DNA of 64,000 bases from Rhipicephalus microplus. Taxonomy: Eukaryota > Arthropoda > Arachnida > Ixodida > Ixodidae. Position numbers and translations under genes: made by a program. Location of the stretch: contig NC_134700.1 in the NCBI RefSeq assembly GCF_043290135.1, positions 242,671,088 to 242,735,087 on the forward strand, in the 5' to 3' direction. The notes beneath the pieces were generated by a model. That model searched no databases. It saw nothing but the letters and a program-made list of their open reading frames with translations, and was not told where the DNA came from. This document shows, one piece after another, positions 11,794 through 23,900 of the stretch (its first letter is position 1; each line of letters opens with the position of its first letter).

Positions 11794-11934
11794 TCAGACA
11801 GTCTCCAGGTGACCAGAGCAGTGACGGCAACATGCTATCGTGCTACCATGATGGGCCACTAATTCGCTACTAGAAGAGAGACTGGACTCTAGAGCAGAGT
11901 GAGCACTGCTTGAGGTGAACGAGCGCTTCAGCGT
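11794..11934 (-). CDS. BLZF1: golgin-45 exon E (terminal)
   Basis: 141 bases after a strong acceptor (TTTTCTCTTGCAG). It encodes 46 residues and a stop, ending GSTIACCRHCSGHLETV. The Cys/His cluster and PDZ-ligand tail match the GRASP55-binding end of the family. The family tail in vertebrates ends in Leu; here it ends Thr-Val. Confidence 0.88.
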   Translation of the reverse strand, partial: TLKRSFTSSSAHSALESSLSSSSELVAHHGSTIACCRHCSGHLETV

Positions 11935-14900
11935 CTGCAAGAGAAAATCAATCACAGCAGTCAAGTTCTGTGCTGCGAAAACAAGCACGAATGTCGATGA
12001 CAAACTGTTGTTCGTTGGTGTGCCTAAGAACCGTGGACTGCAGCCACAAATTAGCCAACATGGGGCATATCTACTTATACTCGAGTCCGGTATCACATCA
12101 AAAGGAGTGCTACAATTGTTCCTGTGGTCTCAAAAACATGTGGTATTGATCACACACATGGTACACGATTTTGTCGCAGTCAAACGCCCTATAAGTGAAC
12201 AAGAGTAAGAATTATCGCTGTTCTGGATGTTAGTAAAGCAGTTTCCCGATGTTTCTGCACTGCAGCTCGTGTAGCCAGCTGCGTGGCTATGTTAAGGAGG
12301 GATGCTACACCTTCCAAAAACTCTTTTATTTTTGCGAGTACCTCAGTCAAATTTGGAGAGCCTATGTAGATTTTACTGCTGATTTCAAAAATCTAATTCT
12401 TTTTTTGCTGTGACAATTAGTTTTAAAGATATAATGAACTGTGATTTTTTCACTTAAGGCCTAATTAGCTAATTAACTGTAACTTGGATATTGATGTGCA
12501 ACCTATAGAACCAATTCGGTATGTTCACAGTGTGCAATAAAGTATAAATCATTGTTCTGGGCTATTTCGAAGCAAAGTTGTGGGATGTTGAATATGACAT
12601 GAAAAATTTCCCCATCTACACTTGAAACAAAAGATCCATTTAGAGAATTTTCTCCAAAAATTATTACAATAAAACTTACTTTACGACACATCCCCTGCAT
12701 TTATCTTCGAAACAAAAAAGAAATCGTAATGATAACCCAGATAGAACAAGAGATATTGCTCCGGCATAATGGGAAGCACATGAAAATTGTCGTTTTGAGA
12801 AATCGAGAAAAAACGTGGGCACACATTTTTATTGCAGAAGATGCAACAAGACAACCTCAAAACGCACCAGAAGCATAGTCTGAATGCATTCTGTGCTCAT
12901 GCCTCCTCTTCACTAGCTTCCGGAGTTCCAATGTGGCTGTTCTTTTCTTGTTGGAGACAATGCTGCGACGGTGGTCTTTTTCTCTCGCTCTCCTGGCACC
13001 AGTACTTGTCGCATTCATGTCCATTGCACCTAAGATTGCCGTTGCAGAATTCAAATTGCCCGTGTTGAAGCGCAGCACTGCTTCTGCAACAGCTGCTTCA
13101 ACAGCGAACAGGGACGCATGGTGCTCCTTGGGGGCCAAACTCCAGATTACCGAATGTAGGCTCTCGTTGGAGTTCTGCGTTTTGCCGCGTTCGCACCTCT
13201 GAAGCAGGGCTCTTTCCGAAAGCCGGGTATAAACCGGTAGTAATGCCTCTGCCACGTCTTTCGGTAGATTGTAGGCATGCCTGGGGTCGGGCTCACCCTT
13301 TGCTTTTGCGGCATTGTGCCGACACCATGAAGTTTCACCAGCTGGGCACAGACTGTGGTCCGAGCATTCATCAGTGGAGGTGACGTGGCGGTATGTGGCC
13401 ATCACAGCCTTTTGCATCTCGCCCACGTCACCTTCATGCGATTTCAGAGCCCGGCCATAATATGTGCTCAGCCTGGTGATCAGCTCACCTGTGAGCCTGC
13501 CTTTCCCACCAAGGCCTCTTTTCCCATCGCACTTTTGTTTCTGCACCAGGTTTCTCAATGCGGTGCCCATCCGTTTCTGTACATGATTAATACAGTCTTC
13601 CTTCTGCACGTCAATGTAACCATACACCTTGGCGTCTTGTATGGCGCAAAATGTCCTAGAGTCTCCATCAGACAGCATAGTTGTGTAGCGCAGGCCATGG
13701 CGTTCAAGCGACCTCTGAAATAGAATTAGAGCCGCCTCCACTTCCATTTGCCCCGCTTTGCTGTTCGTATTTTTTTGGCATTTGTGGTTAGCCTTCCATT
13801 CTTGATAGCCCTCACTACTAGGCTTTGGGCCCACCTCGCAGCCTAGGCAAAAGTTGGAAAGAACGACGTAGTCCAACACGTAGCCACTAAATAATTCGAT
13901 AACTGTGCCCACGCCGATGTGGGAAGAATGGCCTCGCGTCTTCCACGTGCCGTCGTAGCTAACAGCAATATTGCCTCGGTGGCCGAAGCACAAGTCATCA
14001 TAAATTGTTCTACCCTTTTGCGCACATTCGCTCATAGCGGACTCAGCCGCTCGCGTTGCAGCGGGTGCCAGCGTGTTCTTCAAATGCCGCTGAAACGTCT
14101 TGTGGTGCATACCATGGTGTGAGATGCCCATTGTTGCGAAAATATCGTTCATTTTCGTTTGGCCGTTGCCGGTAGCCACCATCGCCCTCGAAGCGAGAAG
14201 ATTTACTTCAAACGGATTGCACGTTTTCGTGCCGTTCGCGCGGGGCGAAGTCCATTCATTCGCGATCTCGCCGCACCTTTCACACTGCACTAGCACTTTC
14301 ACGGCAAGTCCGTAGTCCCGATCCCCTCTGACGATCGTAGCCGGTCCGTGGCAGGCTTTGCAACACAAGGCACCCATTATCGCATTTAGGATATCTAGAT
14401 GCATAAGCAGATAAGGAGCAGCGTGGTCCGAGTCCTGTGCGGTTGCCTCGCTACAACTCGCGGTGAAAAAGTCAATTTTCCGTGCAGTTGCTGGCGCCGA
14501 TGAAAGCCGGTCGAGCGTCGCTTTCTCCCGGGCATGATTTTCTTCAACTTCGGCGTTTGTCACCACCTTGGCGTCGATTCGTAGTCGTCCGGAGTTCGCT
14601 TCACCGTCATCGTCGTCGGAGGCAACGCGCTCGGTCGCACCATCGCTGAACGGCCGCGGAGCGTCGACACATCGTTCGTCGGAGTCAACCAAGGGCTCTG
14701 ATGACTTCGTAGACTTTCTCCCACGACCTTTGCGTTTCCTGCGACCAAATGCGTGCACGGTCCGATACTTTTTTGCGTTTCCAGGCATGGCGATACGATC
14801 AGAAGCTTCAGAGTGCTCTGCCGATTTCGAGGCGTCACAGCGGTAACCCTTTCAAAATGGCGTCGGGTCGCGTATGCAGGCGCAAGCCGCGAGCTTCCAG

Positions 14901-17900
14901 CCAACCGGAAAGCCGCCATTTCAGTCACGTGCGCCGTTTAGACAATGGCAGTGAGCGCGGCTCTTCGTCTTTGAGGCCCCGTTTTTCGAGCCGGGGAAAC
15001 GCTCAATGTTGCTTACTGAATAAAAAAAACAGCTGAAAACGCGTTCTTTCAAACAAGACCAAAATGGCGCCGATCGAGCGCGTAGTTCCCGCGTATCGTA
15101 GAGCCGAAACCTGCGCTATTCGCCCTCAATTTAAAGGGCAGGACGCCCGTTTTCGGTTTTTTAAAGTTGAATAACGATAAAAGTTGATGGTATTCGGCTA
15201 TGAAATTTTGTAAATAGGTGCGCAATGATGTCGGGAACGCGAAAAGAAGGTCCGCGAAAACTCGATTTTTTGGCTGATTTTCGGTCCCGAAGTGCCGCGT
15301 CCCCCCTTAAATGACACAATGCATATTTTCAAAGGCCCTTCAAGGAACACTGATCGTACAAGCAGAAATTTTTCAATTTAACACTTAAGGGATACTATAG
15401 ATGGCGTTATTGCAATTATACATAACTCGCAATTCTTTCGGACATCTTTCAGATAAAAAAAAAACCTTTAGCACACAGCAAGTCAGAAAAAAAAGGTATG
15501 GCATGGGACAGAACACAACTTGCTGCATCTAAAATACTAATTCCTTTTTTTTTTTTTTGTGAAATATGGGTCAAGTTCAAGGTGCCACCTTTTTGATTCG
15601 AGATGTAGTACATGTTTGCTCTCCAAAATAAACTTGAATGAAAGTTAGTGCTCGTCTTTATCACCTACTTTGTCTTGTGCCAAATTTTTGCACATGAACA
15701 GTTATGCATTACCGACATGCCCTACCTCATACTCTAGTCATAAAACTGAATGCTATACAGTCGAACCCCGCTACAACGAAACTGACGGGGCGTGGAAAAA
15801 AATTGTTTGTAGAGAAATCGGAAAAAAAATATAGCTGATTTGAGCTACAAAAACAAAGGAACGTTCATTCTGAACATTGAAAAAATGTCCGCTGCTTTCT
15901 ATTGTTTCCCAGCAGCGTCATGACGTGATTCTCACCCATGCACAGCGAGGCCATAGTGAAAAGCATGCTGAAACAACGACTAAAACCGCTTTTGTGAATG
16001 AACCAAACAGTTGCATTAACATGTTAACACCAGCAGCTGTCTGCCGTCAAAAGTATCTGACAACGCCGAGATAAAGGAGGGGTATCCTGGAGCGGCAACT
16101 TTTGCATTATTCTATGTCATTCTTATCATCTATAACTCGCGGCTAGCTGATTTTGTTGATAATGCGGATGAACAGCCACTCTGATTAGTTACCACACCAG
16201 CCAAGCGTGAACATAATAATAAGCATCGGAATCTGAAAAGGCATCGTGCCGCGGTTGCACCCAGCAGCTCCAAAAAGGAAACCATGAACTGAGCGACTGA
16301 GCTTCAGCTTCGGATCGTCTGCGGCTCGAAAGCAAGCCAGTGGCAAAACAAAAGTGGGGCAGTGTCATTGCCATCCCTATCAAGTAATGGCAGCGCCCAT
16401 GCTTGCTGAACAGCGGCGGTTAGCGGCGATTTCTGGTGGTGCCAACGTGCCTTTGGACTTTGTTGATGCATTTTCAGGCTATAAAAACGCATCTAAATGT
16501 TAAAGATTGGGTTTACTGCATAGCAATAAGTATCTGAGCCTACAATTGCATCGTAAAATTTTATTAGAGTGGGACGATCGAAAAAAAAGTGTTCATTGTG
16601 GCGGCAATATTTATGCATTGACATGAACCGCTGACGGGGAATCGTGAATTTTTCGTTGAAGCACCGTTCGTCGTAGCGGAGTTCGACTGTATACGTAGTG
16701 GCAGAGTGGTAGACAGGAATGCAACAAACTTTCATGTGACAGTGAGTAATGACTTACCTCGTAGGCGCAATCGGTACGTTGGGCAAAGCTTTCAGCTGGG
16801 GTAGGACAAACTGCAGGTGAAGGACCAAGCCGCAGGTTTGCACTGCCGCCACGTGCTGCCACCTGATGACATAGGCTGCGTGCTGCTCGCTGTGCCTGCG
16901 CACTCAGCTGCAACACATCGCACGGTGCTGGATCCCCCCTGGGCACCTCTCCTTGCAACTTGGCCAACAGCCTGCACACTCATTCAAAAAGGCACTTCAG
17001 GACTAGTATTTCTATTTATTTCACCTTCTGGCCAAAATACCCCACAGTAAAGAATAAAAAACAATCTAATGCACATTGGATAATAATAAGAAGGAAGATG
17101 CATCAACTCTGAAAACATGTAAAAAAAAATGTAATGGGTACCACGTGAGAAAAAAACAGTTTACAGTCAGTGTCCATTATAGTTATGCCAAGTCAGCTGT
17201 CCTTTCTCGTGGTTCAGTGAGATAATACGTTGTGTGCAAGCTCTAATAGTTGATTGCAATTAGCATAGAGCTGATTATCTAATTATTCTGCACTCGGGCA
17301 TGTTCCAGGTGTGTTCAAATAACAACGTCTGTGCATTTCTGCATAACCCCTTAATTTTGCTGGAAAAATATTTTTAGCTGTCCAAGTCCCCAGGGCAGCA
17401 AAACGGATGTCTGCAATATTTATAGCACTGGCTGCCGCTGCTTCAACAAAAAAAATAATATACATGTCTCTTTAAAAAAAGCAAAAAAAAACTATCTGAG
17501 CACTTGATCAACAAGTTGCCTGTTTGCTGTTAGATGCTTTTCTATGTATCATGACAGGTGACACGATGTAGAATACAACAATGCTGTTTCATACACTGCT
17601 TGCCCAAGTCGATCACTCGTCTTGTGCTGGAGCTTCTACCACAGCTTGGCCAGGATTTCTCACAATGGAGCATTCTTGTACGGCACAGTCACAGTGCTTT
17701 CCGCTGTGTGCCACCACATGTCGGCACTGCACTAGTCACACAAGCACACTCGTGGTCACACCACAAGTGAGCAAGTGCATTCGAAGAAAAAAGAAAATAT
17801 ACTGAAGTTGCACTGACAGCTTTCTGGTCTTTTGCTATCCCCCCATGTGTAGCTTCCAGTCCACTTGCCGAGATGAAAGAAGAGAAAAGGCACCTGAAGT

Positions 17901-20900
17901 TCTTCAACTTTTCAACACTTTTAAAGAAGAATCACGCTTGTAGCAAGCTTTTCTTTTTACACATAAGTTGTAAAACAAAAGTGTGCACTCTTGGTTATAT
18001 ATAAGGATTCCTTATACTATTTTTCTTGTCTTTCCCAATGCAATGGAGGTAGGGCACTGTAAGTAATGCAAAAATCAACGCTCACCGGCAAGTGGCTGTC
18101 AGGTTCGCCTCAAGCTGCTTGTGCTCACTGGCCATCCACTGCAACGCTTCCTGAAAGTCATCGCACTGGCGCATCAGCCGGGCTTTGCAGTTAGCCAGCT
18201 CGTCCACCAGCAGGCTGCACGCAACATTGACTTAATTATAGGACACGCAAACGTTGCCTTCACATTCAAAGCAGAACAGCCATTTGCTTCGCTATACAAT
18301 CTTTTATTATTATACGATTCCATAGAGTAAGACAATGTCATCAACAACACAATCAGGGGCATTGCAGATTTTTTTTTTTTTGATGAGGAGGAAGGGAAAG
18401 AGCAAATCGGAATCTTTTTAAGTACCGTATTTACTCGATTCTACCGCGCCCTCGATTGTAACGCGCACCCGATTTCCACCGAAAAAAAAAAAAAAAACGT
18501 AAGACATCGATTGCAACGCGCACCCATTTTTCTCGCTGGCCCGCACGATCACACCACTCGAAAAAACGACTCCTTTCGGGAGCGTCTTCCATTTAAATAT
18601 GAGGTACGGGCGAAGCTTGTGCCCATCTGACGTGTAACAGAGCATTGCCATCACTGTAGTTTTACCGTGGACCGATGTCAGCACACGAACTTGCTTCGCC
18701 TCCTTCTTCTCGACGGTTGTAGTGCCAGGCATGTCGAAGTAAAGAGGCGTCTGATCGGCATTCCCGATTTGCCCAAGCAGGTAGCCGTTGTTGCGCCGCA
18801 AGTTTAGGACGAACCTCTGAAAACTGTGAAGCTTTTCATCGTACTCCTCCGCAAAACTTTTCGCATATGCATGTTCTCCTTCGGAGGGAAAAGCCTTTCC
18901 TCTTCATAAAGTTAGTTAGCCAGCACCTGCTCGCTTTAAACTGGCTCCGCATTAGACCTTTTTCTAAGACTAATTGCACTTGGAGCAGTTCTGTCGTCAC
19001 AGGCCGCTGTGCCGCTCGCTGCTCAAGCACATACTCGCCGAGCAGCTCTTTAATTTGCGGAAAGCGACCCTGCTGTGGTCCACTGAAGTCTTTTCTGCTT
19101 TTGTTTCCGCCGGTCCCGCACGCACGTTTCGGGAACTCCGAACGACCGCGATGCGGCCCGATTTCCGTCCGTTTCTGCACACGCGATGACTTTTCTTTTA
19201 AAAGCGGCATCGTGGTGCATTCGAGTTTTTGGAGTCGGCCCTTCCACGCCGTCGATGCTAATGCACTACTAGATGACGAACTCCTCAGCACACGTAGGAA
19301 GTGCCGCACATGGGAAACACATAGGCAGAAATGGCCGACGCACGTAGGGGGCAGCCATTTTGGATTTGTCGATGGCAATAGAGTGACCGTAATTTTTTTG
19401 TTTGTACTCGATTCTAACGCGCATGCAATTTATGAACTCGCTTAACCGGAAAAAAGGTGTGCGTTAGATTCGAGTAATTACGGTATGTTAATGCATGATT
19501 TGTTTGGCATGCGTATGTACAAAATGTTATGATTTTAGGTGGTTTCAAGCTCTGAATCACCTCTCTGGCTAAGCTAATAAATACAATGCTTGGTACAAAC
19601 TACCATCGTAAAGGTAAAGCTTTAGCGCTCCTACGACGTTACACAATGTTTCAGCTCTATACATATACAGTGTAATCGCAGCCTTCTATTATGTTTTAAT
19701 ACAGTGACAGCTAGAGCAGGCAATCTGAAATCATTGCTAAACATACCAAGCCCACTCAAGCAAACAAGAAAACGAGTTTCTGAAAGCCTGTCTTTACACC
19801 TCGAAGCCTTTCACAGAGAAGTTTTTGCAAAACAATAGTATATACGGCAGAATTTGACAGAAGTAAAATTGTAAAATGCTAATGCCATCAGCACCATAAG
19901 CCAAGCGATGTCACGCTGCACCTCATGCTGCAAGCCATGTCACGATGCCATGACATGGTTATTTGAACCTAAAACCGCAAACTTAAATTACGATCTGAGA
20001 GTCCTTTACACCAACTCCACTGAGCAGCTGATGTGGCACATAACAACCACTCATCACAGCCTGCAACCATTTCCTTAAATGAATAGAAACGTGCAACTAG
20101 ATGCATGCAATGCCTTATGACAAATGTGTAATAATGTTGTTGCTAATGCCACAGTCCTTCAATACTAACTATCTCTCACCACAAAACTGCTGCCTCAGTT
20201 TCATATAAGGCCAGTGCTGCAGCACAGTGAAAAAATTTTATGAGCCATTTCACTCTGTAGAGGAGTATGGCTCATGGTGGCTGTGCAGCACACGACATGA
20301 AATTTGGATTAAAGGTAGAGACACATTTGATTGTCTTCAGCAGTGGTGGCAGTCGTTGCTGCGTAAAGCAAAAGTGCATGCCCACATGCACAATTTGTTC
20401 TTGATCGGTGGTTATTACTTGTCTTGTTCAGCGTGTTATCCTTCTGGGAATGCGCTACACACGGGCTTTCCTCCAAGAAAGAGTTAAATTCTATCGAATT
20501 TCACTTCTTTCCTTGAGAAGCAGAATGGCGGCTTGCCTTTCTGCTCCTGCAAGGCAACTAATGAAAATATGAAAGGAATAAGGCCAAACAAAACAGAGGT
20601 ATCCGATGTCCCTTGACCACCGAGGCAACCCCCGTCCTCCCAGGAAATGGAGAGTTGCTTCGGAAATGCTTTCTTATCGACTTTGCTCAAGCTGTGAGCA
20701 AACCAAGATAATCGTTTACTTTTGGCTCTTTGGGGAAGATTTTTTCTGCACGGACACTATGAAATCCCAGATAATAGCCATCACAGTCAACGCAATTGTC
20801 GAAACACTTTTTTGCTACCAAATAGACTTGGCGTCATGAGCCTCTGTGAAGAATGCAGTTTGCACTGAGACGACTTGCATAATGGAAACTGGGTTGCGAT

Positions 20901-23900
20901 CATGTCAAGGATTGGAACGCACACACAAGCGCTGTTTATTCACGATAATAATTCTTGGTCCATGGTTGTGACTTTGGCAGCCCTAAGATCAAGCTGCACA
21001 TTTTTTTACATGCCAGTGATGCGACTTCCTGTAATCGACACCTCCGAACACCCGGCAGTGATGCAGCTTGGTGCAACTTATGTTTATTTTATTAGAATGG
21101 CACAGTACATTTGATTTGGCACACTTTGGCACATGTGGTGCAGGAGTGCAATCACTGTTACTGTATTGCAATCGTTAAACAACAAATTTAGTGTACATAA
21201 GTACTATGCACAATAAATCAAATATCACCTTTCAATTATGTAAGAAACAGCAGTTTCTTGCTCAAATAAGTTCTCTGTTTTGTTTTTATTAGCACTTATT
21301 ATCAACTTCTGCATTCAGGAGGGCAGAATTTTGAGGGAAAGTACTACGTTTTTTCTTTAGGGGCAGTGTCAATTTTTTTGCGCCCTTTAGCGATTGTTGG
21401 AACTTCGGACTATCTGGTGACACTGTATGCCCACTCTATACCAGGCTGAATGTGTGTTTATAGGCACACATACAAGATACAGGGGGTGCCACACCCTGGT
21501 AGTAGCCTAACAAAAGGGCTTAACTGTGGCGACATCTACAACTGCAAGGAGTCATCTTAATGTCCCTTATAACAGAGCTTGACACCTTTTCCGTCAGCAA
21601 CTTTATACTGCAATGAAGTGACAACATTAGGAAAGTCATAGTGTCAAAAGACCTTTTGTGTTGATATAGAAGGTCATGTACGTGCTGAACGCCTCATGAC
21701 CAACCTGGAATTGACCCTTCATACTACAAGGGACCAAGGCCAGGTTGAGCACAAGGTGCTGAGTTCGTGTACTATATGTCCGTTTTTTTTTTTCAATAAA
21801 TTTGAGTTGAATGTGAACACTGCATTATGCATTCTCTTGTCTGCTTTTATCGTGCTTTATCCATGATGATTCACCTTATTCATGATTTAACTGAGTTTTC
21901 CTAGGCGAGTATAACTTTGTTGTACTGCGAGCAGAATGCTTATCTATTGTGCAACCGTGCAGCAGCTAAGCGCGGAATAACTTCCCGTACCTGGCAGCAA
22001 GGAACTTTGAGCGCCAGACATCTGCATGGATGGCCAACCGGTCAATCTCCTCTCGGCCTTGGCTCAAACGCTGTGCATACGCCCGCACATCTGCGGCCAG
22101 CTGTGCCTTGTCTTCACTGAGAAAGTGCACTCGTGCTTCCAGGTCTTCACCCACAGAAGCCACAAGCAACTTTTTCAGCTCACGGTTCACCTGAACGTAA
22201 AAAAATCAACATGCACAGTTGCCGCAACAGGACTGCAGTAATGAAATGGAAGACAACGCCAGCTAAGCAAAGATTTCTTTTTTTCACTATTCACACGCAC
22301 TGGATTAAGTCAAGCTGTTCTGTCAACTTTAGCCACAAACCATTTTTTTTTTTTTTTTCAACATTCGTGCCGCACCACCTTGGCTGCAGCAGGAATCAGC
22401 ACAACTGCAGTTCACAAGATACCCACATTTTTTTCTTCCCATCTGCAGGCTTCTTTGCTCGAGCATGCATGTACTTGACTTTAGTTGCAGTACTTTACAC
22501 CTATAGTGAGTGCGTACCTGATGCCGATCATTTCCCTGCAGGAACATGTCACAGAAAGTCTACTGCCACAAACTGGCGGTGCCCTCGGTGAGCCTCTTCG
22601 ATTTTCGCTTTTCTGGCAGCCCTGCGGCAGCCTGAGGACTCCTTATGGACAGGAAATGACGTCAACGATGCGTTAGCGTGACGAGAGGCAAAATTCTCGG
22701 GCAAGCGTCAGGCAGTCTCGGGCTGCCCCCATCACATCATCGTCGTCAGTCATCGTCACGCAAGCGCAGCTGTGTTTGCTGTGTCGTATGCTACATCATC
22801 GCCTGTAAACACAGGGGCTTTGGCAGACAAGACCGTTGCGATGTTGCATGCTTACGACACGATTGAAGAGATTGAAGAGGATGGTGGCGAGCTCTTGTGG
22901 GGAGCATCACACTATCACGCTATCAGCCTGTTGTTGGCCTGGATAATGAGCCAGGAAGGGCACCGTGTTCCGTTATACAGACCTGGAATTCAGAAAAATG
23001 TTTTGACTGTCCAAGAGCACATCTGTGGATCTTGCAGAAGAAATTGAGAGGTATGTTTTTTATCCACAATGCTCGCATCGAACGAATGCAAGTGTCAGCT
23101 GAGAAGCTGAGAAGGCCGTGCCGATTGAAGTGAGCTAGCTATCTCGTCACTCAAACTACAATGCATGGAATTGGGGACAATTTCGATGTGAGTGGAGCCG
23201 AGTGTGTATGTCGCAATTCGTCGTGCTCTTGGCTATCAGTGTGAGAGATCACGAGGCCGGACAGTAACGACATTGCACAAAACAAGCGTGTATTTCGTGC
23301 ACTGTATCAACGCCAAGGGGTGAAAAGCCATCCCTCGAGGCGTCTTCAGGGACGTTGACGGCTGTCACATTCACATACACCAACCATCAGATCTGGAATA
23401 GAGCTACAACCAAAGCAAGCCTCATCACAGCGAGAGGGCAAGGATTAAACGTAGACAACAGGAAAATTACCCGCACGACAATAAAATGTCTTACCTTTGT
23501 TCACATACCTGGGGCTACCATCAGGCAACCCCTTCGTTCTTACAGGCAGGGCACACTTTGATCTGTATCTCATTAAAAAATATATATTCCGTGGTGTTAG
23601 GAGACACCATCCTAAACATGGTAAGGCTAAAACTGAAATGCACGTCTAACAAATGTGAAAACAGGAAACCTAAACAGGTCGTCAGACCGAGCGCCCAACT
23701 TTTGCAGAGACGATGTGCAAAAACTGATAACGCGATGAAAAAAAAAACATGCAAAAGCGCGTCGTCTGCTCGCTGCCAGCATGCTTCCAGCGCTAAATCA
23801 TTTCGGCAGGAGAGCGAGTCCGCAGGCAGCCCACTAGCTGCCGGACAGAGAAAAACGAACACGTTTGCAGCAGCGTTCCGGCAGGTGGGCAGAGCTTCGG

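Noticed and set aside
13355..13723. 122-codon plus-strand frame
   Set aside because: Antisense shadow of the Mutator-like transposase.
18867..19445. 192-codon plus-strand frame
   Set aside because: Antisense shadow of the Tigger element 1 transposase.
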